A DNA stretch of 64,000 nucleotides from Acidimicrobiales bacterium (GTDB lineage Bacteria; Actinomycetota; Acidimicrobiia; Acidimicrobiales; MedAcidi-G1): NCBI GenBank assembly GCA_014239855.1, contig JAAZXY010000003.1, forward strand, positions 49,922 to 113,921, in the 5' to 3' direction. The position numbers were made by a program, and so were the translations under genes. The notes beneath the pieces are model-generated. The model made no database searches. It saw nothing but the letters and a program-made list of their open reading frames with translations, and was not told where the DNA came from. Numbering within the stretch: position 1 is the stretch's first letter; each line of letters starts with the position of its first letter. This document shows, piece after piece, positions 50,257-61,773 of the stretch.

Positions 50257-51153
50257 TCAGACGTCCAGGTAGCGGGTGACGGCCACCGCGGAGCCGATCA
50301 TGCCTACCGCACCGCCGATGACCAGCAACCAGATGCTGGTGTCCCAGACGAACCCGTCGGGCACGGCGAAGCCCCGGAACAACGGCACGGCGTCGGACTC
50401 CTGGAAGTAGGCCAGCACCTGGTCGTCGACCACGAACAGGGCCGGCACGGCCAGCGCGGCGCCGATCAGCCCGTGGATGGTGCCCTCCAGCATGAACGGG
50501 ATCCGGATGAACCAGTTGGTCGCACCGACCAGCTTCATCACCTCGATCTCCTGCCGGCGGGCGCCAATGGCGGTGAACACCGTGTTCAGGATGAGCAGGG
50601 CCGAGACTCCGACCAGCACCACGGCGGCCACCAGCAGGGCCTGGCTGACCCGGTTGGAGAAGTCCTCGATCTGGCGGATGGCGTCGGTGGCCGTGGCCAC
50701 CTCCTTCACCCCGGGTTGTTCGCCGAACTGGCGGGCCATCTCGGCCACATTCCCGGCATCCGGGTTGGCCGGCACGATCCGGTAGGACGGCGGCATGACC
50801 TCGGCCGTCACGCTCTCCACCAACTCGGGCTTGTCGGCGAACAGTTCCTGGAACTCGACGTACGCCGCTTCCTTGTCGATGTAGGTGTAGCCCGAGATGG
50901 CCGGGCTGTCGTCCAACACCTTGCGGATGGCGCCGTCCTGATCGGCCGAGGCGTCGGCCCGCATGAAGACGATGAACTCCACGCCCTCCTGGAACTGGGC
51001 GGTGGCCCGGTCGGCCCCCTCCCGGATGAGCAGCGAAGCCCCGACCAGGGACAGCGAGATGGCCACCGTGAGGATGGCCGCCATGGTCAGGCTGAGGTTC
51101 CGCCACAGGCTGACGAACGTCTCGCGGATGTAGTACCAGAGTCGCGACAGCAC
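50257..51153 (-). CDS. ftsX: Cell division protein FtsX
   Basis: This 298-residue protein has an N-terminal cytoplasmic stretch, TM near residues 23-44 (MAAILTVAISLSLVGASLLI), an extracytoplasmic domain of about 125 residues, and three further helices with AAVVLVGVSALLILNTVFTAIGARRQEIEVMKLVGATNWFIRIPFMLEG, the FtsX signature. It works with FtsE (next upstream) to control peptidoglycan hydrolases at division. FtsE ends 45 bp upstream. Unlike many actinobacteria no smpB follows; a Rieske gene is there instead. Confidence 0.95.
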   Translation of the reverse strand: MLSRLWYYIRETFVSLWRNLSLTMAAILTVAISLSLVGASLLIREGADRATAQFQEGVEFIVFMRADASADQDGAIRKVLDDSPAISGYTYIDKEAAYVEFQELFADKPELVESVTAEVMPPSYRIVPANPDAGNVAEMARQFGEQPGVKEVATATDAIRQIEDFSNRVSQALLVAAVVLVGVSALLILNTVFTAIGARRQEIEVMKLVGATNWFIRIPFMLEGTIHGLIGAALAVPALFVVDDQVLAYFQESDAVPLFRGFAVPDGFVWDTSIWLLVIGGAVGMIGSAVAVTRYLDV

Positions 51154-51198
51154 GTCAGCCGACCCGACCCGTCAACGCTGCCGCCCGTCCGGCGGCGC

Positions 51199-51876
51199 TC
51201 ACTCGTACACGCCCTGTGACTCGTCACGCCGGATCACGCCACGGTCCAACTCGATGACCCGTCGACGCATCGTGTCGACGATGCCCCGGTCATGGGTGGC
51301 CATGACGACCGTGGTGCCGCTGCGGTTGATCCGGTCCAGCAGGCGCATGATCCCCACCGAGGTGGCCGGATCGAGGTTTCCCGTCGGCTCGTCGGCCAGC
51401 AGGATCAACGGCCGGTTCACGAAGGCCCGGGCGATGGACACCCGCTGCTGCTCGCCACCGGACAACTCGTCGGGCAGCCGCTCGGACTTGCGGCTGAGGC
51501 CCACCAGTTCGAGGATGGCCGGCACCTGGGTACGGATGACCTGACGGGGACGCCCGATCACCTCCAACCCGAAGGCCACGTTCTCGTACACCGTCTTCTT
51601 GGGCAGCAGCTTGTAGTCCTGGAAGATGTACCCGATCTGGCGGCGCAGGTACGGCACCCGCCAGGTGCTCATCTCGCCGAGGTCCTTGCCGGCCACCATG
51701 ATCCGGCCCTCGTCGGCCACCTCTTCACGGTTCAGCAACCGGATGAAGGTCGACTTGCCGGAGCCCGACGGTCCCACGAGGAACACGAACTCGCCCCGCT
51801 GGATCTCGGCGGTGGCGTTCTTCAGGGCCACCACGTCACCCTTGAAGACCTTCGAGACGCCCTCGAGGCGGATCAT
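51199..51876 (-). CDS. ftsE: Cell division ATP-binding protein FtsE
   Basis: This 225-residue ABC ATPase has Walker [10 protein letters not shown] (36-44), the Q-loop, the signature [14 protein letters not shown], Walker [14 protein letters not shown], and a switch His in ATHDRG. The start [14 protein letters not shown] and conserved [13 protein letters not shown] are FtsE type. It powers FtsX at the septum. GGAGG lies 7 nt before the ATG, and TACCGT at 51934-51939 could start a 5' leader of about 50 nt between prfB and ftsE. Confidence 0.96.
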   Translation of the reverse strand: MIRLEGVSKVFKGDVVALKNATAEIQRGEFVFLVGPSGSGKSTFIRLLNREEVADEGRIMVAGKDLGEMSTWRVPYLRRQIGYIFQDYKLLPKKTVYENVAFGLEVIGRPRQVIRTQVPAILELVGLSRKSERLPDELSGGEQQRVSIARAFVNRPLILLADEPTGNLDPATSVGIMRLLDRINRSGTTVVMATHDRGIVDTMRRRVIELDRGVIRRDESQGVYE

Positions 51877-51933
51877 CGACCGTCCTCCGGCCGGGGCGCG
51901 GCAGGTCGGATCGTTCGGATCGGCACGGCGCGC

Positions 51934-51939
51934 ACGGTA
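51934..51939 (-). promoter_or_regulatory. -10 box TACCGT upstream of ftsE
   Basis: The minus-strand TACCGT lies 57 bp before the ftsE ATG, giving an mRNA with a Shine-Dalgarno leader rather than a leaderless one. Confidence 0.4.
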
Positions 51940-51967
51940 CCAGAGGCACCCTCGCCGATCGGGTCAG

Positions 51968-53077
51968 TCAGCTGGTGGCGTTGGTCCGGGACCACCGGAG
52001 GTATGACTCCATGAAGCCGTCCAGGTCCCCGTCCAGCACGCTGGCCACATCGCCAACCTCGTGCTCGGTGCGGAGGTCCTTGACCATCTGGTACGGCTGC
52101 AGCACGTAGGAGCGGATCTGGCTGCCGAAGTCGACGATCAGCTTCTCGCCGCCGATCTGGGCCAACTCGGCGTCACGCTTCTGGCGCTCCAGGTCGAGCA
52201 GCCGGGCGGCCAGCATCTGCATGGCCTTGTCCTTGTTCTGGTGCTGGCTGCGTTCGTTCTGGCACGACGTCACGACGCCGGTCGGCAGGTGGGTGATGCG
52301 AACCGCCGAGTCGGTCACGTTGACGTGCTGGCCACCGGCACCCGACGACCGGTAGGTGTCGATGCGAAGGTCGGTCTCGTCGATGTCGACCTCGTCGACG
52401 ATCTCGTCGAAGAAGGGAACGACCTGCAGCGAGGCGAACGCCGTCTGCCGCTTGGCCTCCTTGTTGAACGGCGAGATCCGCACCAGCCGGTGGACACCCC
52501 GTTCGGACTGCAGGAGCCCGAAGGCGTAACGGCCACGGACCACGAACTCGACCGAGCTGATGCCGGCCTCGGTGCCTTCCGAGATCGACTCGACCTGCAG
52601 GGCGAAGCCCCGTCGGTCGGCCCACCGGGTGTACATGCGCAGCAGGGTCTCGGCCCAGTCCTGGGCATCGGTCCCGCCCGCGCCGGACTGCACCTGGCAG
52701 ACGGCGTCGCCCTCGTCGTACTGCCCGCTGAACAACGAACGCAGTTCGAGGTCGCCGAACCGGGTGGACAGGGCGGACACGGCCTCGGCGATCTCCCCCT
52801 CCAGGCTGTCGTCGGCCTCCTCGTCGGCCATTTCGACCAGCGTCTCGGCATCCTCGATGTCGCCGGTCAGGGCGGCGTGGAGGTCGAGGTCCTCGATGAC
52901 GGCGGCCAGGTCCTTCTGGACACGTCGACCGCGGTCCTGGTCGTTCCAGAGCTCGGGGTCGGCCATCTCGACTTCCAGCTCGGCTCGCCGTTCAGCCTGC
53001 TCGGCGATCCGCAGGTAGCCGCTGGCCTCGTCGAGACGGGTCCTGAGGGCGGCCAGATCGGGGGCGAAGTTCTGCAC
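51968..53077 (-). CDS. prfB: Peptide chain release factor 2
   Basis: This 369-residue RF2 has the GGQ motif in SSGAGGQHVNVTDSAVRITHLPTG, the stop-codon SPF tripeptide in VRISPFNKEAK, and QSGAGGTDAQDWAETLLRMYTRWA. It reads UGA and UAA. No in-frame UGA or programmed frameshift is needed: the frame is uninterrupted from the GTG, unlike the classical E. coli arrangement. GTG at 53077 is 3 bases before the secA stop in the overlapping direction, so coupling with secA is likely. The start is inferred from overlap and family length. Confidence 0.95.
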   Translation of the reverse strand: MQNFAPDLAALRTRLDEASGYLRIAEQAERRAELEVEMADPELWNDQDRGRRVQKDLAAVIEDLDLHAALTGDIEDAETLVEMADEEADDSLEGEIAEAVSALSTRFGDLELRSLFSGQYDEGDAVCQVQSGAGGTDAQDWAETLLRMYTRWADRRGFALQVESISEGTEAGISSVEFVVRGRYAFGLLQSERGVHRLVRISPFNKEAKRQTAFASLQVVPFFDEIVDEVDIDETDLRIDTYRSSGAGGQHVNVTDSAVRITHLPTGVVTSCQNERSQHQNKDKAMQMLAARLLDLERQKRDAELAQIGGEKLIVDFGSQIRSYVLQPYQMVKDLRTEHEVGDVASVLDGDLDGFMESYLRWSRTNATS

Positions 53078-53078
53078 G

Positions 53079-55877
<2,799 letters not shown>

Positions 55878-55886
55878 GGTTCGATG

Positions 55887-55892
55887 AGGCTA
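55887..55892 (-). promoter_or_regulatory. -10 box TAGCCT upstream of secA
   Basis: The minus-strand TAGCCT ends 9 nt before the ATG at 55877. Confidence 0.4.
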
Positions 55893-55910
55893 CCGGTCGG
55901 GTGCCGCTGG

Positions 55911-56471
55911 TCAGGGGGTGACGGCGGGCCGCAGGAGGCCCATTTCGGCGAGGCGGGGTGCGGCGTCGTCGACCCCGGTGCCGAGGATGGCGGCCAACGC
56001 CTGCAGGTCGTCCCCGCGGATGGTCAGGACCCTTCCGTTGAAGTCCTGACGCTTGACCTGGATGATGCCGAGATAGCGCCGGATGAGCTCCACCTCGGGG
56101 CCCGAGGCGTCGACCATGGCGATCAGGTCGATGACCACCTTCTGGCCGGGAACCCACGCCGGCGGTTCGTCGCCCGCCGATTCGACCTGGACCTCACCCA
56201 ACGCCGCCGGGAGCAGTTGGTCGACGGGTACGTCGTAGAACTCGGCCAGACGGTGGAGACGGGGCACCGAGACGGCCCGCTCACCTCGCTCATAGGCACC
56301 CAGTACCGACGCCTTAAACTCGGACTCGGAGCGGGCCTCCACGTCCTGAAGGGAAAGCCGCTTCTGGCGTCGGATCACCCGGATGCGTTCACCGAGGCGG
56401 ATGCTGTAGTCGTCGTCGGACACCGACGGGTTCGCCCCGGAGGCGTTGGAACGGGAGTAGGGGTCGGCCAC
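55911..56471 (-). CDS. BldD-like XRE-family regulator
   Basis: This 186-residue protein has a N-terminal HTH: YSIRLGERIRVIRRQKRLSLQDVEARSESEFKASVLGAYERGERAVSVPRLHRLAEFYDVPVDQLLP, highly similar to BldD. A C-terminal domain follows with RQD-x8-RGDD (VKRQDFNGRVLTIRGDDL). In BldD the c-di-GMP signature is RGD-x8-RQDD; here the Gly and Gln are exchanged while Arg and Asp residues are kept. It may bind c-di-GMP, or a related ligand, to dimerise on DNA. GTG at 56471 has TACCGT 8 nt upstream. It lies between rsmE and secA on the same strand. Confidence 0.83.
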   Translation of the reverse strand: MADPYSRSNASGANPSVSDDDYSIRLGERIRVIRRQKRLSLQDVEARSESEFKASVLGAYERGERAVSVPRLHRLAEFYDVPVDQLLPAALGEVQVESAGDEPPAWVPGQKVVIDLIAMVDASGPEVELIRRYLGIIQVKRQDFNGRVLTIRGDDLQALAAILGTGVDDAAPRLAEMGLLRPAVTP

Positions 56472-56479
56472 GGGTGGTG

Positions 56480-56485
56480 ACGGTA
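56480..56485 (-). promoter_or_regulatory. -10 box TACCGT, leaderless promoter
   Basis: The minus-strand TACCGT ends 8 nt before the GTG at 56471. Confidence 0.5.
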
Positions 56486-56516
56486 GCGACCGCGCTCAGT
56501 GGTTTGCAATGCCCGG

Positions 56517-57203
56517 TCAGATCCGGCCGTCCCGTAGTGCGGTGAGCAGCGCCCCGGCCGCGATGGCCGCCGTCTCGGCCCGTAGCACCGTTCGTCCCAG
56601 GCCCACCGTCCGGTGGCCGACCAGTTCGTCGGCGGTCCAACCGCCCTCCGGTCCGACCAGCAGCGTCCGGATCGACCCGTCCAGCGGATCACCACCGGGC
56701 TCAGCCACCGCCAACCCATCGGACGCTGCTAGGTGCCGGGCCGCCGAGACCTCTTCGATTTCGGGCAACCACACGCGTCGTGACTGCATGGCGGCCTCGC
56801 GGGCCACCCGTCGGAATCGCTCCACCTGGGCACCCGCCTTGGCGGCGTCCCACCGCACCACCGACCGCTCGGCGGTGAGCGGGAGAATCCGGTCCACCCC
56901 GAGTTCGGTCAACTTCTGGACCACCAGCTCGGGCCGTCCGCCCTTGATGAGGGCGAAACCCACGGCCACCGGCGACCCGGCCTCCGGCACCTCGACCACG
57001 TCAGCGGTCGGTTCGGGCTCGGCGTCGGAGCGGAATACCGCCGGGCTCCAACGGCCCGCGCCGTCCCCCATGGTGATCGGGTCGCCGTCGCGCAGTCGCA
57101 GCACCCGGGCCAGGTGGTGGCGGTCGTCGTCGCCCAGCACCGGCATCGACGGATCAGCCACGAACACATGGGGGCCACCGCGGCCGTCGGGGGTCTCGTC
57201 CAC
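56517..57203 (-). CDS. rsmE: 16S rRNA m3U1498 methyltransferase
   Basis: This 228-residue SPOUT enzyme has HVFVADPSMPVLGDDDRHHLARVLRLRDGD (PUA-like RNA-binding N-terminus), KLTELGVDRILPLTAERSV, and LLVGPEGGWTADEL (SAM knot), standard for RsmE. It methylates U1498 in 16S rRNA. The usual hrcA-dnaJ-rsmE order is kept, with dnaJ ending 14 bp upstream. The start GTG gives MDETPDGRGG; length is normal. Confidence 0.94.
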   Translation of the reverse strand: MDETPDGRGGPHVFVADPSMPVLGDDDRHHLARVLRLRDGDPITMGDGAGRWSPAVFRSDAEPEPTADVVEVPEAGSPVAVGFALIKGGRPELVVQKLTELGVDRILPLTAERSVVRWDAAKAGAQVERFRRVAREAAMQSRRVWLPEIEEVSAARHLAASDGLAVAEPGGDPLDGSIRTLLVGPEGGWTADELVGHRTVGLGRTVLRAETAAIAAGALLTALRDGRI

Positions 57204-57217
57204 CGGTAGCCCCGGAC

Positions 57218-58351
57218 CTACCGGAACGCCGAACGGATCCTGGAGATCAGGCCCTCGTCGGCGTCGGCCACCACCTCGCCGCGCTCGTCGGCCAGGGCCC
57301 GCAGCAGACCCTCGGCCTCCTCGCTGAGGTCGGTCGGCGTGTCCACGTGCAACTCCACCACCAGGTCACCGCGACCACGGCCCTGCAGATGGGGTACGCC
57401 CCGGCCCCGGAACCGGAAGACCTCACCGGTCGACGTTCCGCTGGGAACGACCAGTTCCTCGACCCCGTCGAGGGTCTCGTAGTCGAGCACCACCCCGAGG
57501 GCGGCCTGGGTCATCGGCAGGTGGAGCCGGTGGAGCAGATCGACGCCGTGGCGCTCGAACACCGGGTGTGATCGCACCCGCACCCGTACGTACAGATCGC
57601 CAGCCGGGCCGCCACGGGGTCCCACTGCGCCACGGCCGGTCAGCCGCAGGGTGGTTCCCTCGTCGACACCCGCCCTTACCTGGACGGCGAACGACCGCTC
57701 CTCGACGCTTCGGCCCTCACCACCGCAGGCCCCACACGGATCGGGGATGACCTGCCCGCGACCCGAACACGTCGGGCATGCCGCGCTGGTCACCATCTGG
57801 CCCAACACCGACTGTCGAACCCTCTGGACCTGTCCGGCGCCATTGCATCCGCTGCACGTCTCGGGGCCCGAGCCCGGAGCGGCGCCCGTGGCCTCGCAGT
57901 CCTCGCAGACCACGGCGGTCCGGACCGAGACCTCGGCCTCGGTGCCGAACACCGCTTCCTCGAAGTCGACCTCCAGAACGGTCTCGAGGTCCTCGCCGGG
58001 CGTCGGACCAGCACGACGCCGCCCTCCCCCGCCGAAGCCGCCGCCACCGAACGGCGAGCCGGAGCCACCGAAAAAGGATTCGAAGATGTCACCGAAACCG
58101 GCGAACGGGTCACCCGGTCCGGCCGAACCGGTGTGGCCGAAGCGGTCGAACCGGTCGCGACGCTCGGGATCGGACAGCACCTCGTAGGCGGCAGCCACCG
58201 CCTTGAACTCCGCCTCGGCCGCCCCGGCGTCACCGCCGTGGTTGGCGTCGGGATGGTGTTCACGGGCCAGCCGTCGATAGGCCTTCTTGATCTCGTCGCC
58301 CGAGGCGTCCCGGGACACACCCAGGACGTCGTACGGATCGCGTTCGGTCAT
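57218..58351 (-). CDS. dnaJ: Chaperone protein DnaJ
   Basis: This 377-residue type I DnaJ has the J domain with HPD (REHHPDANHG), a Gly/Phe-rich linker (FGGSGSPFGGGGFGGGG), and four CxxCxGxG-like zinc repeats: CEDCEATG, CSGCNGAG, CPTCSGRG and CGACGGEG. It stimulates DnaK ATPase. It is directly downstream of hrcA (16 bp), so in a heat-shock operon. This arrangement corresponds to the second DnaJ (DnaJ2) of actinobacteria. Confidence 0.96.
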   Translation of the reverse strand: MTERDPYDVLGVSRDASGDEIKKAYRRLAREHHPDANHGGDAGAAEAEFKAVAAAYEVLSDPERRDRFDRFGHTGSAGPGDPFAGFGDIFESFFGGSGSPFGGGGFGGGGRRRAGPTPGEDLETVLEVDFEEAVFGTEAEVSVRTAVVCEDCEATGAAPGSGPETCSGCNGAGQVQRVRQSVLGQMVTSAACPTCSGRGQVIPDPCGACGGEGRSVEERSFAVQVRAGVDEGTTLRLTGRGAVGPRGGPAGDLYVRVRVRSHPVFERHGVDLLHRLHLPMTQAALGVVLDYETLDGVEELVVPSGTSTGEVFRFRGRGVPHLQGRGRGDLVVELHVDTPTDLSEEAEGLLRALADERGEVVADADEGLISRIRSAFR

Positions 58352-58367
58352 GTCCCGTGTTCTCCGC

Positions 58368-59375
58368 TCAGCCTTCGGTCAGGCGATCGCCGAGACGCCG
58401 CCCGACGACGGCCACCGTGGCCAGGGCCTGTGAATAGTCCATGCGGGTCGGGCCCAGCACACCGATCGAGCCGGCGGTCTCGCCGTCGATCTCGTAGGGC
58501 GCCACGACCAGCGAGCAGTCGGCGAGGGGCTCGATCCCGGTCTCGGTGCCGATGGCCACGCTCATGCCCCGATCGATGACGTCGCGGATCATGGTCACCA
58601 CGATGAACTGCCGTTCCAGGACGTCCAGCACCTGACGGACCCGCTCGACCTCGCCGAACGCCGATGCCACCCGGGACGTGCCACCCACGAAGGCCCGCTC
58701 ACCCGCCTCGGTCCGTGCCTCCAGTATTCCGCTGACCACCGCCAGCACGGCGTCGACCTTGTCGTCGCCGGTCACCGGCGTGCCGGGCACGGCCGACAGG
58801 CTGTGTCCGATGAGGGCCGCCGACAGGTGGGCGGCCGCGATGGCCAACGTGGCCTCCGACGGATCCTCCGAGGGTCCCGTCAGTTCGAGGGTGTGCTTCT
58901 CCACCGTTCCGTTGGCCATGACCAGCACCAGCAGGGCCAGATCACGGGTCAGGCCGACCACCTGGACCGACCGGACCTCCTGGTGGTCGCGATCGGGGGC
59001 CAACACGACCGCTGCACTTCCGGTGAGGTCCGACAGCAGGCTGCTGGTGTCGGCCAGCATCTGTTCCATCTCCCGGTGCGAGCGGCGGAAGAACGCCTGG
59101 ACCTGCTCACGGTCCGCAGCATCCAGGGGGCCGGGTCCGTCCATGCGGTCGACGAAGAAGCGGTAGGCCTTCTCGGTGGGCACCCGGCCCGCCGATGTGT
59201 GGGGCTGCACGAGGTAACCCTGCTCCTCGAGGTTGGCCAACTCGTTGCGGACGGTGGCCGCCGAGACCCCGACGTCACCGGAGCCGGCGATGCGCGCCGA
59301 GCCGACGGGCTGCGCGGTGTCGATGTACTCCTCGACCACCGCGCTCAGGATTGCCGCCTTCCGGTCCTCCAACAC
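58368..59375 (-). CDS. hrcA: Heat-inducible transcription repressor HrcA
   Basis: This 335-residue HrcA has an N-terminal winged HTH (ILSAVVEEYIDTAQPVGSARIAG then GVSAATVRNELANLEEQGYLVQPHTSAGRVPTEKAYRFFVD), the dimer domain and a C-terminal GSIGVLGPTRMDYSQALATVAVVGRRL. It represses class I heat shock genes by binding CIRCE. GTG at 59375 has TAGCAT 7 nt upstream, so the mRNA is leaderless. No CIRCE element (TTAGCACTC-N9-GAGTGCTAA) is seen near it, so autoregulation through CIRCE is not evident here. Confidence 0.95.
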   Translation of the reverse strand: MLEDRKAAILSAVVEEYIDTAQPVGSARIAGSGDVGVSAATVRNELANLEEQGYLVQPHTSAGRVPTEKAYRFFVDRMDGPGPLDAADREQVQAFFRRSHREMEQMLADTSSLLSDLTGSAAVVLAPDRDHQEVRSVQVVGLTRDLALLVLVMANGTVEKHTLELTGPSEDPSEATLAIAAAHLSAALIGHSLSAVPGTPVTGDDKVDAVLAVVSGILEARTEAGERAFVGGTSRVASAFGEVERVRQVLDVLERQFIVVTMIRDVIDRGMSVAIGTETGIEPLADCSLVVAPYEIDGETAGSIGVLGPTRMDYSQALATVAVVGRRLGDRLTEG

Positions 59376-59382
59376 GGGTCAG

Positions 59383-59388
59383 ATGCTA
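59383..59388 (-). promoter_or_regulatory. -10 box TAGCAT, leaderless promoter
   Basis: The minus-strand TAGCAT ends 7 nt before the GTG at 59375 of hrcA. Confidence 0.5.
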
Positions 59389-59446
59389 CCGGCGGGGTTC
59401 GCGGTGGACCGTGGGGGTCCCTCCCAGGTCGGGGCAGGAGAACGGG

Positions 59447-61231
59447 TCACTCGTCGAGCTTGAGGGCCGAGATGAAGGCTTCCTGGGGCACGTCGACGCG
59501 TCCGATGGACTTCATCTTCTTCTTGCCCTCCTTCTGCTTCTCCAGCAACTTGCGCTTCCTGGTGATGTCGCCGCCGTAGAGCTTGGCCGTAACGTCCTTG
59601 CGGAAGGCCCGCACGGTCTGACGGGCGATGATCCGACCGCCGATGGCCGCCTGGATGGGCACCTCGAACTGCTGGCGCGGAATGAGTTCCTTGAGCTTGG
59701 ACGTCATCTTCCGGCCGTAGACGTCGGCGTTGTCCCGGTGCACGACCGCCGAGAAGGCGTCGACCGGTTCGCCGTGCAGGAGGATGTCGACCTTGACCAG
59801 GTCGGACTTCCGGTAGCCCTCCGGCTCGTAGTCGAGGCTGGCGTAACCCTGGGTGCGACTCTTCATCTGGTCGAAGAAGTCGATGACCACCTCGGCCAAC
59901 GGCAGGTGGTACTTGATCTCGACCCGTTCGGGCGACAGGTAGGTGATGCCATCCAGCTCGCCACGACGCTCCTGACAGAGCTCCATGAGGGCCCCGGTGA
60001 AGGCGGTCGGCGTGATGACGTGGGCCAGCAGGAACGGTTCCTCGATGTCGGCGATCTCGCCGGCCGGCGGCAGGTCGCACGGATTGTCGATCTCTTCCAC
60101 ATCGCCGTTGGTACGGATCACCCGGTATTCCACCGAGGGGGCCGTGGTGATGAGGCTCAAGCCGAACTCCCGTTCCAGCCGTTCGCGCACGATCTCCATG
60201 TGGAGCAGGCCGAGGAAGCCGCACCGGAAACCGAACCCGAGGGCCCCGGAGGTCTCGGGCTCGTAGGTGAAGCTGGAGTCGTTGAGGCGCAGCTTCTCGA
60301 GGGCGTCCCGTAGGTCGTTGAACTCGTCGCCGTCGATCGGGTACAGGCCGCTGAACACCATGGGCTGGGGTTCGCGGTAGCCCTCGAGGGCCTCGTCGGA
60401 TCCGTTCCGACTGGTGGTGACCGTCTCACCTGATCGGGCCTCGCCGACGTCCTTGATCCCGGCCAGCAGGTAGCCCACCTCGCCCGGACCCAGTTCGGTC
60501 ACCGGGGTCAGGTCGGGTCGTCGGACACCGATCTCGTCGGCCACGTGGACGGCGTTGGCCTGCATGAAGCGCAGCGACGTGTCGGCCGGGAGACGTCCGT
60601 TGACCACCCGGATGGACGAAACCACGCCCCGGTACTGGTCGAAGTGGCTGTCGAAGACCAGGGCCTGGAGCGGTGCGTCCGGATCACCGACCGGCGCCGG
60701 CGTTCGGTCAACCACCGCGTCGAGCAGTTCGGCGACACCCTGACCGGTCTTGGCGCTGATGTGTAGGATCTCCTCGGCGGGGATGCCCAGCACCTGCTCG
60801 ATCTCCTCGGCGTACCGGTCCGGCTCGGCGGCCGGAAGGTCGATCTTGTTGAGGGCGGCCACGATCTCCAGGTCGTTCTCGAGCGCCAGGTAGCAGTTGG
60901 CCAGCGTCTGGGCCTCGATCCCCTGAGCGGCGTCGACCACCAGGATCACGCCCTCGCACGCCGCCAACGACCGGCTCACCTCGTAGCCGAAGTCGACGTG
61001 TCCCGGGGTGTCGATCAGGTTGATGACCGCGTCGCCCCAGTCCAGGCGGACGCTCTGCAACTTGATGGTGATGCCCCGTTCGCGCTCCAGGTCCATCGAG
61101 TCGAGGTACTGGGCCCGCATCTCACGGGGGTCGACGGCACCGCACAGCTCCAACATGCGATCGGCGAGGGTGGACTTGCCGTGATCGATGTGGGCGATGA
61201 TCGACGTGTTGCGCAGCCGCGAGAGATCCAT
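59447..61231 (-). CDS. lepA: Elongation factor 4 (LepA)
   Basis: This 594-residue translational GTPase has the G1 motif AHIDHGKST (about 13-21), DTPGH, and NKID (G4), followed by domains II and III and the LepA-specific C-terminal [32 protein letters not shown] region. EF4 back-translocates or remodels stalled ribosomes. Upstream codons are open to 61366, but ATG at 61231 with TACCGT 10 nt upstream gives normal length. lepA is divergent from rpsT. Confidence 0.95.
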   Translation of the reverse strand: MDLSRLRNTSIIAHIDHGKSTLADRMLELCGAVDPREMRAQYLDSMDLERERGITIKLQSVRLDWGDAVINLIDTPGHVDFGYEVSRSLAACEGVILVVDAAQGIEAQTLANCYLALENDLEIVAALNKIDLPAAEPDRYAEEIEQVLGIPAEEILHISAKTGQGVAELLDAVVDRTPAPVGDPDAPLQALVFDSHFDQYRGVVSSIRVVNGRLPADTSLRFMQANAVHVADEIGVRRPDLTPVTELGPGEVGYLLAGIKDVGEARSGETVTTSRNGSDEALEGYREPQPMVFSGLYPIDGDEFNDLRDALEKLRLNDSSFTYEPETSGALGFGFRCGFLGLLHMEIVRERLEREFGLSLITTAPSVEYRVIRTNGDVEEIDNPCDLPPAGEIADIEEPFLLAHVITPTAFTGALMELCQERRGELDGITYLSPERVEIKYHLPLAEVVIDFFDQMKSRTQGYASLDYEPEGYRKSDLVKVDILLHGEPVDAFSAVVHRDNADVYGRKMTSKLKELIPRQQFEVPIQAAIGGRIIARQTVRAFRKDVTAKLYGGDITRKRKLLEKQKEGKKKMKSIGRVDVPQEAFISALKLDE

Positions 61232-61357
61232 TCCGCCGATGACGGTACCGGCGACCGGGCCTGCCTCTCCGGTCCTCTCTGGTGACATTCGTCCGCGGGC
61301 AGGCGCCCGTGGGCAGGCGTCACGCGACGGAACGGACCGATCGACCGACGTCACCGG

Positions 61358-61363
61358 TAGAAT
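61358..61363 (+). promoter_or_regulatory. -10 box TAGAAT, rpsT promoter
   Basis: TAGAAT is the best -10 in the window; an RNA starting near 61370 would have about 83 nt of leader before the rpsT start at 61453. Confidence 0.55.
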
Positions 61364-61452
61364 CATGTTCCGTGTCGGCCCGAGGGCTGCGTCCCCGGCC
61401 CGGCCCCGTCAACCGACGGACCCCCGATCGAGAACACCGAAGGACCACGCCC

Positions 61453-61713
61453 GTGGCGAACATCAAGAGCCAGATCAAGCGGAACCGTCAGAGCGAGAAG
61501 GCCCGCCAGCGCAACCGCGCCGTGCGTACCGAGCTCAAGACCCGCATCCGCAAGGCCGAGGAGGCCGCCGAGTCCGGCGAGAACGCCGCCGAGGCTGCCG
61601 CCGAGGCCATGAAGCGGATCGACAAGGCCGTGGCCCATGGCGTGCTGCACGCCAACACCGCGTCTCGTCGCAAGGCCCGGCTGCAGAAGCGCCTCAACTC
61701 GCTCTCCAGCTGA
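61453..61713 (+). CDS. rpsT: 30S ribosomal protein S20
   Basis: This 86-residue basic protein (ANIKSQIKRNRQSEKARQRNRAV, then LHANTASRRKARLQKRL) is S20, which binds 16S rRNA early in assembly. GTG at 61453 is the start; the open frame continues upstream but through the promoter. The leader of about 83 nt may carry autoregulation, as in other bacteria, though no structure is clear. Confidence 0.97.
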   Translation: MANIKSQIKRNRQSEKARQRNRAVRTELKTRIRKAEEAAESGENAAEAAAEAMKRIDKAVAHGVLHANTASRRKARLQKRLNSLSS

Positions 61714-61745
61714 CCCTCGCCGGCCCGCCTCTCCGCCGAGCGGGA

Positions 61746-61773
61746 TCAGGGCTCAGGGCTCAGGGCTCAGGGT
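61746..61773 (-). repeat. 7-bp tandem repeat at a stop codon
   Basis: TCAGGGC recurs at 61746, 61753, 61760 and (partly) 61767. On the minus strand each holds a TGA in a successive frame; the one at 61767-61769 is the holA stop. Period 7 is 1 modulo 3, as for the 13-bp repeat at 1458. Confidence 0.8.

Noticed and set aside
52900..53077. Programmed frameshift site in prfB
   Set aside because: The frame is continuous from the GTG to the GGQ domain with no internal in-frame TGA.
59376..59446. CIRCE operator near hrcA
   Set aside because: No TTAGCACTC / GAGTGCTAA dyad is present; the gap holds only the leaderless -10 box of hrcA.
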